This document shows, in pieces, positions 24,195-30,769 of a stretch of DNA of 49,378 nt. This stretch comes from a virus: IMG/VR virus record IMGVR_UViG_3300009151_000104, positions 1-49,378 of that record; one strand, written 5' to 3'. Every line of letters starts with the position of its first letter. Positions within the stretch are counted from its first letter, which is position 1. The notes under the pieces were generated by a model. The model worked only from the letters and a program-made list of their open reading frames with translations, did not search any database and was not told where the DNA came from. The position numbers and the translations under genes are program-made.

Positions 24195-24265
24195 AGCTTA
24201 ACAATATCAAACAACGATAGGCGTCTTTATGATGCCTATCATACCATTAAACAGAGGATAACGCT

Positions 24266-24529
24266 ATGACAAAACAAGTTAAAACGACGCAACGCAAGTC
24301 GACGACGGTATTACGTTGCGCGGCTTTTGCACGCGGCTTTCGTGACGCTAGCAATGGCAAGCCGTTTGACTACACGGCTTTTGAGAACAATCCTAACAAG
24401 CAATGGAACTATGAGCGTGGTCGACAATTCGCTTTCGTATACCTTGGCAAGCTTAAGAATGGCAATCGCTTAGCTTGGCAAGCCGTCGACGCTATGAACC
24501 ACGCAATTCAAAGCCACGCTATACGATGA
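24266..24529 (+). CDS. Small conserved phage protein with YERGRQFA motif
   Basis: This 87-residue basic protein follows a good ribosome site (AGAGGA). The N-terminus is Lys/Thr-rich (MTKQVKTTQRKSTTV). The middle contains FARGFRDASNGKPFDY and WNYERGRQFAFVY, a pattern frequent in small early proteins of phages. Function unknown. Confidence 0.55.
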   Translation: MTKQVKTTQRKSTTVLRCAAFARGFRDASNGKPFDYTAFENNPNKQWNYERGRQFAFVYLGKLKNGNRLAWQAVDAMNHAIQSHAIR

Positions 24530-24541
24530 AAGGGTAACACT

Positions 24542-24646
24542 ATGACTTGGCTCGATACGCTTGACGCGCTTTATGAGGTTTCCGTGTGGTACGTTTTGTT
24601 GATGGCCACATGGGCAGCCTGCGATAAAATATTCGGTGAAAAATAA
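24542..24646 (+). CDS. Tiny membrane protein, 34 residues
   Basis: The frame ATG 24542 to TAA 24646 follows AAAGGG with normal spacing and sits in line with the early genes. The peptide MTWLDTLDALYEVSVWYVLL continues MATWAACDKIFGEK. A stretch of about 18 hydrophobic residues (VSVWYVLLMATWAACD) makes a single transmembrane helix likely. Function unknown; it was found by reading, because of its short length. Confidence 0.5.
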   Translation: MTWLDTLDALYEVSVWYVLLMATWAACDKIFGEK

Positions 24647-24719
24647 GCTTGACTATTGTTTTTAAGCTTGGCAATGTAGCTTTGCTTTTCTAATAGAACA
24701 GCAAAAAGGAGAAAAAAAA

Positions 24720-24923
24720 ATGTATATCGTGAAAGACGTAGACAACGTGTATTCATCCTCGATTATTGCTGAGGTTAATACCTTACCAGAGGCGATTCGG
24801 GCTATTCCGGGTAAAATTTATCTTATCGAAGAAGATGAGCAGTTTCCCGGCCACCACGACGTAATAACATGGCAATGCCGCCAATTTGTAATTGAACCTA
24901 AAAAGGCGAAAAAAAATGTATGA
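24720..24923 (+). CDS. Small hypothetical protein, 67 residues
   Basis: A strong ribosome site (AAGGAG) precedes ATG 24720. The protein starts MYIVKDVDNVYSSSIIAEV and contains PEAIRAIPGKIYLIEEDEQ, with a basic end (KKAKKNV). It looks like a compact alpha/beta domain, not recognised. The 3' end overlaps the next gene by eight bases. Confidence 0.5.
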   Translation: MYIVKDVDNVYSSSIIAEVNTLPEAIRAIPGKIYLIEEDEQFPGHHDVITWQCRQFVIEPKKAKKNV

Positions 24924-25173
24924 TATTGACGATGAAATTGATGAAATGAACCCCTTAGATCCTACTGGCTTGGAATTTGCCTATCCTGCAGGCTCACAAT
25001 ATAGCAGTCGGACACGTCAATTCCGTGTTTTAGGCTTCCGTGACCTCGAACATGCGCAAAAATGGAAAGATGCCTATTATGAACGAGCATGGGGCTATGG
25101 TCCTATTATTCGCATCATTGAGAACGATAAAAAAATTGAGATAACCGTCGACGAAATGACCTCTTGCGATTGA
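24916..25173 (+). CDS. Small hypothetical protein, 85 residues
   Basis: I start at ATG 24916 (MYDIDDEIDEMNPLD) because AAAGGCG lies at the right distance; a longer frame from 24892 would overlap the previous gene more. The N-terminus is acidic. The C-terminal two thirds (FRVLGFRDLEHAQKWKDAYY, IIRIIENDKKIEITV) look like a small alpha/beta domain. Not recognised. Confidence 0.5.
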   Translation: MYDIDDEIDEMNPLDPTGLEFAYPAGSQYSSRTRQFRVLGFRDLEHAQKWKDAYYERAWGYGPIIRIIENDKKIEITVDEMTSCD

Positions 25174-25229
25174 CAAGCTTAGCAAGCTTTGCTACTGATT
25201 TGACACCAACAACACTAATGGAGAAAAAA

Positions 25230-25559
25230 ATGTCTATTATCCCGACACTTGATATCTATTCCCTAAGCGATGCTGATCTCGTTGATGAGGCAGCCAAGCT
25301 TGATTTGACTATTAAAGCTTTGACGAAAAAGCTTGATGAGGCCAAATCATGGATACGTGCACGGCAGCTGGATGAGATCTACGGCACTAATTTTAAGGCA
25401 GTCATCTCGACGCCTAGCATCCGGTGGACACTGGACACTGATCGCGTCAAGAAAGAAATGGGCGAGACATGGTACACAGAGCGTTGTAAGATATCGCAGC
25501 CCTCGCCTGCCGTGTCCTTCAAGCCTTACATGACCCTCGACCAGATCAAAATCGCATGA
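25230..25559 (+). CDS. Small helical protein, 109 residues
   Basis: The start ATG 25230 has GGAG upstream; the longer frame from 25164 overlaps the previous gene and lacks a ribosome site. The protein has a coiled helix (DEAAKLDLTIKALTKKL) and a C-terminal domain with YGTNFKAVISTPSIRW and FKPYMTLDQIKIA. The general plan (coil plus small domain with a YGT...K motif) resembles small phage proteins that accompany recombination genes. Not firmly recognised. Confidence 0.5.
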   Translation: MSIIPTLDIYSLSDADLVDEAAKLDLTIKALTKKLDEAKSWIRARQLDEIYGTNFKAVISTPSIRWTLDTDRVKKEMGETWYTERCKISQPSPAVSFKPYMTLDQIKIA

Positions 25560-25702
25560 TCTTACCTTGGAAAAAAAAGATCTCACGCGACATTACGGTG
25601 CCGCGTGTTCGCACTTGGTTAATAGCCAAGTTTAAAGTGGTACAATCCAACCCAGCAGATTTAACCTGCGTTTTTGTAAAGGATAAGAAAAATGACGGAT
25701 AA
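25556..25702 (+). CDS. Small basic protein, 48 residues, overlapping both neighbours
   Basis: The frame runs from an ATG overlapping the previous stop (ATGA) to a TAA eleven bases inside the next gene. The peptide starts MILPWKKKISRDITVPRVR and ends FVKDKKNDG. It is the only frame filling the 132-base gap between two genes, and its coupling fits the operon. An inverted repeat ACTTGG-N7-CCAAGT (25613-25631) lies within it, which could instead mean that the gap is regulatory. Confidence 0.45.
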   Translation: MILPWKKKISRDITVPRVRTWLIAKFKVVQSNPADLTCVFVKDKKNDG

Positions 25703-25979
25703 ACCAGAAAAAATAAAGATGATTGACGTAAGCATAAGTGTACCAGAAAAAATTGGTAAAGTTATATGGGTGCTAGGCGAAACGGGCATCTATTCGACGG
25801 ATGAGTTTGATGAACTGGATCCGCCGGAACAATTGGAAAAAATTAACAATATCGTAGAAACATTCTCATCGCTCCGATATCGCGCTATGGTGGCTATGAT
25901 GATGGCAACAGTTGAAACGCTTCACGGCATCGTCGACGAGCTGTACGAAGATGAAGGCCACGGGGAGGCAATCCACTAA
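25692..25979 (+). CDS. Small acidic protein, 95 residues
   Basis: The start ATG 25692 overlaps the previous frame and follows a GGATAAG sequence. The protein has a strand-like segment (GKVIWVLGETGIYSTDE) and a long helix with an MVAMMMATVETLHGIVDELY segment, ending acidic. Its TAA shares a base with the start of the next gene (TAATG). Not recognised. Confidence 0.5.
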   Translation: MTDKPEKIKMIDVSISVPEKIGKVIWVLGETGIYSTDEFDELDPPEQLEKINNIVETFSSLRYRAMVAMMMATVETLHGIVDELYEDEGHGEAIH

Positions 25980-26272
25980 TGGCTATCCGTATCGCATCAA
26001 CAGAAACAGAAACCCCTAAACCTAAGCTTGTTAAGAAAGCAGCCCCACCAAAAGAAAAGTTACCGATTGAAATTACCCAAAACCAATCAGTAACCCCGGT
26101 TCGTGGCAAGCGTGGCTTTGGATCTATGGAAACCGAAAAACGCCGCCTAGCGCAATCCAAGGGCGGCGCAAGCGTGGCTAGAGAAAAACGGCACTTTGCT
26201 GCTAACCCTGAGAAAGCACGAGAAGCAGGGCGTAAAGGTGGGCAGGCGAAAAAAAGAAAGGCAGAGCAATGA
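25979..26272 (+). CDS. KGG-motif (YciG-like) protein
   Basis: This 97-residue basic protein has a C-terminal region with FGSMETEKRRLAQSKGG and then NPEKAREAGRKGGQAKKRK. This is the KGG repeat of stress-induced proteins such as YciG (GF.SM....AS.GG...AREAGRKGG). The N-terminal 40 residues are low-complexity Lys/Pro/Thr. Such proteins are bacterial in origin and occur here and there in phages; their role is unclear. It is coupled to both neighbours. Confidence 0.65.
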   Translation: MAIRIASTETETPKPKLVKKAAPPKEKLPIEITQNQSVTPVRGKRGFGSMETEKRRLAQSKGGASVAREKRHFAANPEKAREAGRKGGQAKKRKAEQ

Positions 26273-26550
26273 CGGGATTTACCAGCAAAAAGAAAAGCGC
26301 CGAGGTCCGTTGGCTTGGACCTTATGCGCCACATGAACGCCATGCCGATGACACAACCGTAGCCGATTTAGTTCGGCTGCGGTGGGAGAATAATTACATA
26401 AAAGAAAGTTTAGACTTTTATAAAAAACAGCATCTCGACATGATGGATCTGATAGAATCGTTAACCCGGCAGCTTGTTGAGGCTAAAAACTGCGCATGCC
26501 GTAAGCGTGATAAAGAACTTGAGCAAATGTTCGAGGAGATGTCTAAATGA
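26269..26550 (+). CDS. Small coiled-coil protein, 93 residues
   Basis: The start at ATG 26269 overlaps the previous stop (ATGA), and its stop overlaps the gcrA-like gene. The protein begins with a basic stretch (MTGFTSKKKSAEVRW) and continues as a helix (NYIKESLDFYKKQHLDMMDL). A CAC motif lies near the end. No family recognised. It may be a structural partner of a neighbour, by coupling only. Confidence 0.45.
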   Translation: MTGFTSKKKSAEVRWLGPYAPHERHADDTTVADLVRLRWENNYIKESLDFYKKQHLDMMDLIESLTRQLVEAKNCACRKRDKELEQMFEEMSK

Positions 26551-27086
26551 TGCTATTACCGTGGTCAACTCGCGATAAAGCTATTCTCATTGAGATGTGG
26601 CAGGCAGGCGCAAGCGCGGTAGCTATTGCTCATAAGCTTGGCAATGGCAGAACCCGCAATTCAATCCTTGGCTTTGTTCATAGGTTAAGGAGAAAAAATC
26701 CTGAGATACAATTACGAAATGAAAATACGCGAAGAACGCCTAACCCAGACGGAATAAAGATTGTTAGGACAAGACCCCAACCAAAGAAAAAAGAACAGCC
26801 TATCGTTCAAGTAAACTTGTTTACACCTATTGCAGAAGAACCCGCACCAGATGGCGGCGTGCCGTATTTTGAAACACGGCTATTCCAATGCAAGTACATC
26901 TTAAATACCAGCAAAGACCCACATAATATCCGGTGCTGCGGTGGTGTGGTGTATCGAACCACATCATGGTGCCGTAAACATTATGATGAGGTATTTACAG
27001 GACGTATTTACCCCGGAACACAGGTCGGCCATTTATCATCTGGCAAAACTCAGGTGGCATCAAAATTCCAGTTTCGTCGAATGTAA
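26547..27086 (+). CDS. gcrA: GcrA-family cell-cycle regulator
   Basis: This 179-residue protein has the two ends of the GcrA family. The N-terminal helix-turn-helix reads WSTRDKAILIEMWQAGASAVA and then LGNGRTRNSILGFVHRLRR. The C-terminal Cys/His part reads QCKYILNTSKDPHNIRCCGG and SWCRKHYDEVF, with Cys115, Cys130/131, Cys142 and His145. In Caulobacter and relatives, GcrA binds sigma-70 RNA polymerase and activates promoters carrying CcrM-methylated GANTC sites. A phage copy may steer host transcription towards phage promoters or hold the cell in a suitable phase. The family is alphaproteobacterial, which points to the host. The 3' end overlaps the metallophosphoesterase gene on the other strand by 92 bases. 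Confidence 0.8.
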   Translation: MMLLPWSTRDKAILIEMWQAGASAVAIAHKLGNGRTRNSILGFVHRLRRKNPEIQLRNENTRRTPNPDGIKIVRTRPQPKKKEQPIVQVNLFTPIAEEPAPDGGVPYFETRLFQCKYILNTSKDPHNIRCCGGVVYRTTSWCRKHYDEVFTGRIYPGTQVGHLSSGKTQVASKFQFRRM

Positions 27087-27942
27087 GCACTGCAAAACCT
27101 TGATGGGCACGGTTTGGCGCGCCTTCACCATATTGGAAAGCTTTATGGTTAGGGTCGCCAAGCATGCCTGTTTCTACACCCCAATGCGATCCACGGCGGT
27201 TTCTAACAGCTGTCATTTGCTGGGCATGGGTATGATTCGTTACTGTCGTCCAACCCGACACTTGCGCATTATTATATGCCGCATGAATGCCAGCACGAAA
27301 CCGATGGCGAATTTCAACATCATCATTTAAATGAAATGCATAGCAAAATTCCCACATTGGGAAACGATTTGCTAAGCGCCCTGCGTAATCTTCTAATTCG
27401 CTGGCTTGGTTAGCAAGGTAATTGTCTACCCGCATGTCGTGGTTGCCGATGGTAAAAATACGCCGCTCACATTTAGGCAGCTGATCCATCCAAACTTTGG
27501 CAGCGTCTATTTCAGCCGATACCTTTGGTGCTGCAGATCCTAACGTAGAACCGTGCCGGGATACTCTGGCACCGTCTATGATGTCGCCATTGAGACAAAT
27601 CATTTTTGGCTTAATCTGTTTAGCTACCTTTACAAATGCCTTCATCATGATGGTATCAACGCCGGGCCAAATATGGGCGTCACCGCCTATAATGATACAC
27701 CCATCAACTAGTTCGCCTGTTAAAACTTGAGGATATAACCATTGCGCTGCTAATCCATCGTTGCCTTTTTCGTATGCTTCCCACATCTCTGGGAATCTTC
27801 GCTGTATCATGTCCAATCTTGCTGTGATCGTCGACGCTGGCATGCTCATTACACGCCCTGTTGCTCTCACAACTTTATTTTGTCGGTAATATTCTTTTAG
27901 TGTTTCTTCTAACACTTCTTTGGTTAATGCAGGCATCGCCAT
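26995..27942 (-). CDS. Metallophosphoesterase with N-terminal HTH-like region
   Basis: I place the start at ATG 27942, with GAGG nine bases upstream; a TTG start at 27999 would run into the operator repeat. The 315-residue protein has an N-terminal helical part (VLEETLKEYYRQ, RVMSMPASTITARLDM) like a helix-turn-helix. The calcineurin-like phosphoesterase motifs follow: GGDAH (86-90), NGDIIDG (118-124), GNHD (166-169), and a distal NHTHAQQM. It probably hydrolyses phosphodiester or phosphomonoester bonds; SbcD and phage phosphoesterases belong here. It may act on DNA ends or RNA in replication. The gene ends inside the gcrA-like gene on the opposite strand. Confidence 0.75.
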   Translation of the reverse strand: MAMPALTKEVLEETLKEYYRQNKVVRATGRVMSMPASTITARLDMIQRRFPEMWEAYEKGNDGLAAQWLYPQVLTGELVDGCIIIGGDAHIWPGVDTIMMKAFVKVAKQIKPKMICLNGDIIDGARVSRHGSTLGSAAPKVSAEIDAAKVWMDQLPKCERRIFTIGNHDMRVDNYLANQASELEDYAGRLANRFPMWEFCYAFHLNDDVEIRHRFRAGIHAAYNNAQVSGWTTVTNHTHAQQMTAVRNRRGSHWGVETGMLGDPNHKAFQYGEGAPNRAHQGFAVLTFDETGILMPPEFCQMINGRPVFRGKYVL

Positions 27943-27989
27943 TTTGAACATCCTCATTTGACGTTGGGTGCAAAATACACGAAAAGCTT

Positions 27990-28014
27990 GTTTTGACAAC
28001 TACATCATCAAAAC
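27990..28014. promoter_or_regulatory. Operator-like inverted repeat between divergent genes
   Basis: GTTTTGA (27990-27996) is repeated in inverted form as TCAAAAC (28008-28014), with an 11-base spacer. A perfect TTGACA (27993-27998) overlaps it on the plus strand, and on the minus strand TTGTCA is followed by TATTTT after 16 bases. The adjacent HTH gene starts at 28027 and could bind here. Confidence 0.5.
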
Positions 28015-28026
28015 AGGGTTAAAATC

Positions 28027-28302
28027 ATGACTGCAGAAGAATTTAAAATCTTTGCTCGATACGTTAAGGAAGAGTTTGGAGCCAATGATAGCGAGCTTGG
28101 CAGGGCAATGGGTTTTGCTCGGCAAACCATAAACTTATGGAAGCGCACAGGATGCCCACCCTACGCTGATCTTGTAGCAGCAGCTATTGTTGCTGGCTTG
28201 GATCCTTGGAAGCCCGGCCCAGAACATCTGCCCAATCCTGCCCTACGACAGGCGGCATCAGCACCTGAACTTGAACATGATGCTGAAGAGTTAAACGCTT
28301 AG
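28027..28302 (+). CDS. Small HTH DNA-binding protein, Cro/XRE-like
   Basis: This 91-residue protein has a helix-turn-helix: EFKIFARYVKEEFGANDSELG, then RAMGFARQTINLWKRTG, and a following PPYADLVAAAIVAGLDPW typical of small phage or proteobacterial regulators that end near this point. The last 30 residues (after residue 61) are antisense to the end of the primase gene and may be an unselected extension. It starts just after the inverted repeat at 27990-28014, so autoregulation is plausible. Its partner may be the divergent metallophosphoesterase gene. Confidence 0.6.
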   Translation: MTAEEFKIFARYVKEEFGANDSELGRAMGFARQTINLWKRTGCPPYADLVAAAIVAGLDPWKPGPEHLPNPALRQAASAPELEHDAEELNA

Positions 28303-29101
28303 CTAAAGTATAAGCAGCAGCGTGGCCTGTGAAACTTTCATCGTGGTCGCCAAAAACTGTAACACTTTGTGCTATAGCTGGCGGCGTCCACTTGGCTAAG
28401 TTCTGCGCATTAATTGCTGCCCACACCGGAATGCCAAACAACACCGATGCAGCTATAGCTGTCTCGATGCCCTCAGCTATGCCCATATGTATATCAGCAG
28501 GTGATAAACGAATTGCTGATCCATCTGGCAACGGTCCTGCCATCACCCTGCGAGAAGGCGTGACATCAGCTTTGCGCCCATCCTCAGTGATATAAGTCAG
28601 GTGGACATTCTGAGCCATATCGTCTGAGCCAACAATCTTACTGACCATCAACCAGTAATTAGCACTGCGATATTCCCGTATTGATTTAGAAGCCCATACA
28701 AGCCCTAAACGGTTCTTCATGTAGGCGTGTACTGGTCCACCGATTGAAGGCTGCTCAGCAAGCCCCCAAATTCGTTTAATGGCCTCTCTGCGCTTGAGAT
28801 CATCACCTTGATCCTTGCCAGAAAGAACTGGGGCTTCTCCTAATAGCTTGGCTATCGACTCAGCAACAACTTTAAACGACTTCCCTGTGGCCAGTTGGGC
28901 TAGTGTGATTCCGTCCCCGGCACCGCATGAATTGCAGATGAAAGATCCTCTGCCATCCTTGTTGTCAAACCGGAATCTATCCTTGCCACCACAGATAGGG
29001 CATGGACCATGCTTGTTAATGAGGTAGTTTGGATTGACCCCAAGCTTGGGTAGAAGTTCCAGCCATTTGCCTTGTGCTATATCCGCTGTTGTTTTTGTCA
29101 C
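28184..29101 (-). CDS. Primase with zinc ribbon and Toprim domain
   Basis: This 305-residue protein has an N-terminal zinc ribbon with CPICGGKDRFRF and FICNSCGAGDG (Cys34, Cys37, Cys56, Cys59), typical of phage P4/T7 primases. A Toprim fold follows with MGIAEGIETAIAA (Glu210) and VFGDHDES (Asp252, Asp254). It ends in QDWADVL, a frequent end of this group. It would make RNA primers for phage replication, with the helicase encoded just upstream. The two genes overlap by 86 bases in different frames. The 3' end overlaps the HTH gene on the opposite strand by 119 bases. Confidence 0.85.
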   Translation of the reverse strand: MTKTTADIAQGKWLELLPKLGVNPNYLINKHGPCPICGGKDRFRFDNKDGRGSFICNSCGAGDGITLAQLATGKSFKVVAESIAKLLGEAPVLSGKDQGDDLKRREAIKRIWGLAEQPSIGGPVHAYMKNRLGLVWASKSIREYRSANYWLMVSKIVGSDDMAQNVHLTYITEDGRKADVTPSRRVMAGPLPDGSAIRLSPADIHMGIAEGIETAIAASVLFGIPVWAAINAQNLAKWTPPAIAQSVTVFGDHDESFTGHAAAYTLAKRLTLQHHVQVQVLMPPVVGQDWADVLGRASKDPSQQQ

Positions 29102-30563
29102 GTTGTTTTGCCTTAACGATGTTACGGTGTTTGATCCAGCTCAGTGTCGCAGACGAAGGCGCAAGGGCGATGCCTTTGAACGAGCTGGACGGGCCAACCC
29201 CAAATTTATCCTTATATGCCCAATAGGCCCACCCGTCTTTGAATCCACGAGTAATCGCGTAGCCTCGCAGTTCTGAATAGAATGTTTCCTTTTCCTGCGC
29301 GGAGTAAGCTCCGATTTGTTTTTTTCCATCTCGACTAAGTTCAGCGAGTGTTCCGGTACGATGCTCAACCTTATCAACAGCCTCAGCCTTGAAACCACAT
29401 GCCGGGCATAAAGCTGTGCGGGGTGGCTTGAGGAACGTGCATTTCGGGCAAGCTTTGGGAAGGGGCATGGTTTTTTCACGTTCAACGGTTCCTTTGCCTT
29501 GGCCATCATCTAACCTGTCATGAATGATATCTGTTACAAAACCTAACCGCAGCGTTGTGTCGCTGTGGTCTAACACCAAGCAGTATTCTTTGCCTTCAGC
29601 CGTTCTTAAACCACGGCCAATCATTTGCGTGTACAGAATTTCTGATTTAGTTGGCCTAGCCAGAATGATGCAATGCACATTCCAATCAATACCCGTGGTA
29701 AGCACGCCAACATTGCAAACGATCTTTAGGGTGCCATCCGCAAACTGCTTTGCTATCGCTGACCGTTCTTCCAAATCGGTATAGGCATCCATGTATCCCG
29801 TGGGCACACCTGCATCGAGAAACAGTTTCTGAATATTCTTGGCATGAGTACGATTAACCGCGAAGCAAATCGTAGGGCGATATTGGCCCTTCTCTAACCA
29901 CGTCGACACGATGTCGGCGACCAATGGTGCTTTGTCCATTGCGGTGCCAAGTTGTTTCTTGTTGTAGTCACCTGCAACAACAGCCACGCCAGAAAGATCT
30001 GGATGGGATGGTGCAAACACTTTGAAATCCGACAGGTGTTTCAAGTCAATCAGTTCTTGCGTCGTTGTGCCAATAATCAAATCATCGTAAATGCGACCCA
30101 TGCCTTTTGCCCAAGGCGTGGCCGTCAAACCAACGACAGGAATGTTTTTCCATTGAGGGCTATCAAACCAAGTCTCGTAGAACTTAAACATCACATGGCA
30201 TTCGTCCACGATGACCAAATCAGCTTCCGGCAAAGACTTTCTCCTTGCCAAGGTCTGAACTGAGCAGATCTGGATTGGTTGAGTTGGGTCGGTGCGCTCA
30301 TGTAAAGCTTGGATAACACCGATTTCCCAAATGTCGTGCTTTTCAAACTTGTCTACAGTTTGATCAATGAGGCTGATCGCAGGCACACAAAACAAAACCC
30401 GTTTGCCCTTCTCGCGAGCCATGCGAACAATCTCGGCTGCGGCGATTGTCTTGCCAGCTCCAGTTGGCATCTGCACAACAGGACGGCGATTACCCAAGCT
30501 TAGCGACTTGCGTAGCTTATCTATAGCATCTGTCTGATACTGTCTTAGCTTAGCTTTAGTCAT
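29016..30563 (-). CDS. SF2 DEAD/DEAH-box helicase with zinc finger
   Basis: This 515-residue protein contains the SF2 motifs. Motif I is MPTGAGKT (32-39), motif II VDECH (119-123), motif III LTATP (146-150), motif V VLTTGIDW and motif VI MIGRGLRT. A zinc finger follows in the C-terminal third (CPKCTFLKPPRTALCPACGF). It resembles phage helicases of the UvsW/RecQ-like type that act in replication and recombination. It is transcribed with the primase, so the pair probably forms the primosome. The ribosome site is TAAGG. The last 28 residues overlap the primase start in another frame. Confidence 0.85.
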   Translation of the reverse strand: MTKAKLRQYQTDAIDKLRKSLSLGNRRPVVQMPTGAGKTIAAAEIVRMAREKGKRVLFCVPAISLIDQTVDKFEKHDIWEIGVIQALHERTDPTQPIQICSVQTLARRKSLPEADLVIVDECHVMFKFYETWFDSPQWKNIPVVGLTATPWAKGMGRIYDDLIIGTTTQELIDLKHLSDFKVFAPSHPDLSGVAVVAGDYNKKQLGTAMDKAPLVADIVSTWLEKGQYRPTICFAVNRTHAKNIQKLFLDAGVPTGYMDAYTDLEERSAIAKQFADGTLKIVCNVGVLTTGIDWNVHCIILARPTKSEILYTQMIGRGLRTAEGKEYCLVLDHSDTTLRLGFVTDIIHDRLDDGQGKGTVEREKTMPLPKACPKCTFLKPPRTALCPACGFKAEAVDKVEHRTGTLAELSRDGKKQIGAYSAQEKETFYSELRGYAITRGFKDGWAYWAYKDKFGVGPSSSFKGIALAPSSATLSWIKHRNIVKAKQRDKNNSGYSTRQMAGTSTQAWGQSKLPH

Positions 30564-30620
30564 GTTATTAACCTTAGTTATATTATTATATATATATATT
30601 ACTTCTTATTATTTCTTCTT
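30564..30620. other. AT-rich tract ahead of the helicase gene
   Basis: Most of the 57 bases are A or T, with a long TATATATATATA-type run at 30587-30600. It lies between the DnaA-like gene and the helicase gene and could be a DNA-unwinding element of the origin. Parts are also the leader of the helicase mRNA. Confidence 0.4.
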
Positions 30621-30671
30621 GGTAAGGCTATGTATAGTTATACAAGCTTAGTATAGCTACGCGGGGAAAGA

Positions 30672-30703
30672 ACCCGCCTCCGAGCAGGAGGCCAGAGGCG
30701 GGT
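30672..30703 (-). terminator. Strong hairpin, terminator- or attenuator-like
   Basis: ACCCGCCTC (30672-30680) and GAGGCGGGT (30695-30703) form a perfect nine-base inverted repeat. The leftward transcript continues with UCUUUCC, a weak U-run. An inner GCCTCC-gagca-GGAGGC hairpin (30676-30692) competes with it. The likely use is attenuation ahead of the helicase and primase genes. Confidence 0.6.
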
Positions 30704-30706
30704 CAA

Positions 30707-30749
30707 GTCACCGTTATCAGTGACGGCTAAAAGGGAGGAAGACCGTCAC
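30707..30749 (-). promoter_or_regulatory. Competing hairpins upstream of the terminator-like stem
   Basis: GTGACGG (30720-30726) pairs with CCGTCAC (30743-30749), a seven-base inverted repeat. The shared part GTGAC (30720-30724) can instead pair with GTCAC (30707-30711). The two folds exclude one another, as in leader attenuators. TTATCAG is repeated at 30714-30720 and 30760-30766. Confidence 0.5.
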
Positions 30750-30769
30750 GATCTTACGGTTATCAGAAT

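Larger units (their letters stand above)
21688..26639. repeat. AAGCTT-enriched island
   Basis: By eye I count about 32 AAGCTT hexamers in this 5 kb, against about 18 in the other 44 kb. They occur in intergenic DNA and inside genes in two reading frames (AAG CTT and nAA GCT Tnn), so protein sequence alone does not explain them. The 12-mer AAGCTTGACTAT recurs exactly at 22808, 23183 and 24645, all between genes. Confidence 0.75.

Noticed and set aside
27993-28026. Rightward promoter with perfect TTGACA before the HTH gene
   Set aside because: No -10 element lies 16-18 bases downstream; the nearest TAAAAT is 21 bases away and would place the start of transcription inside the gene.
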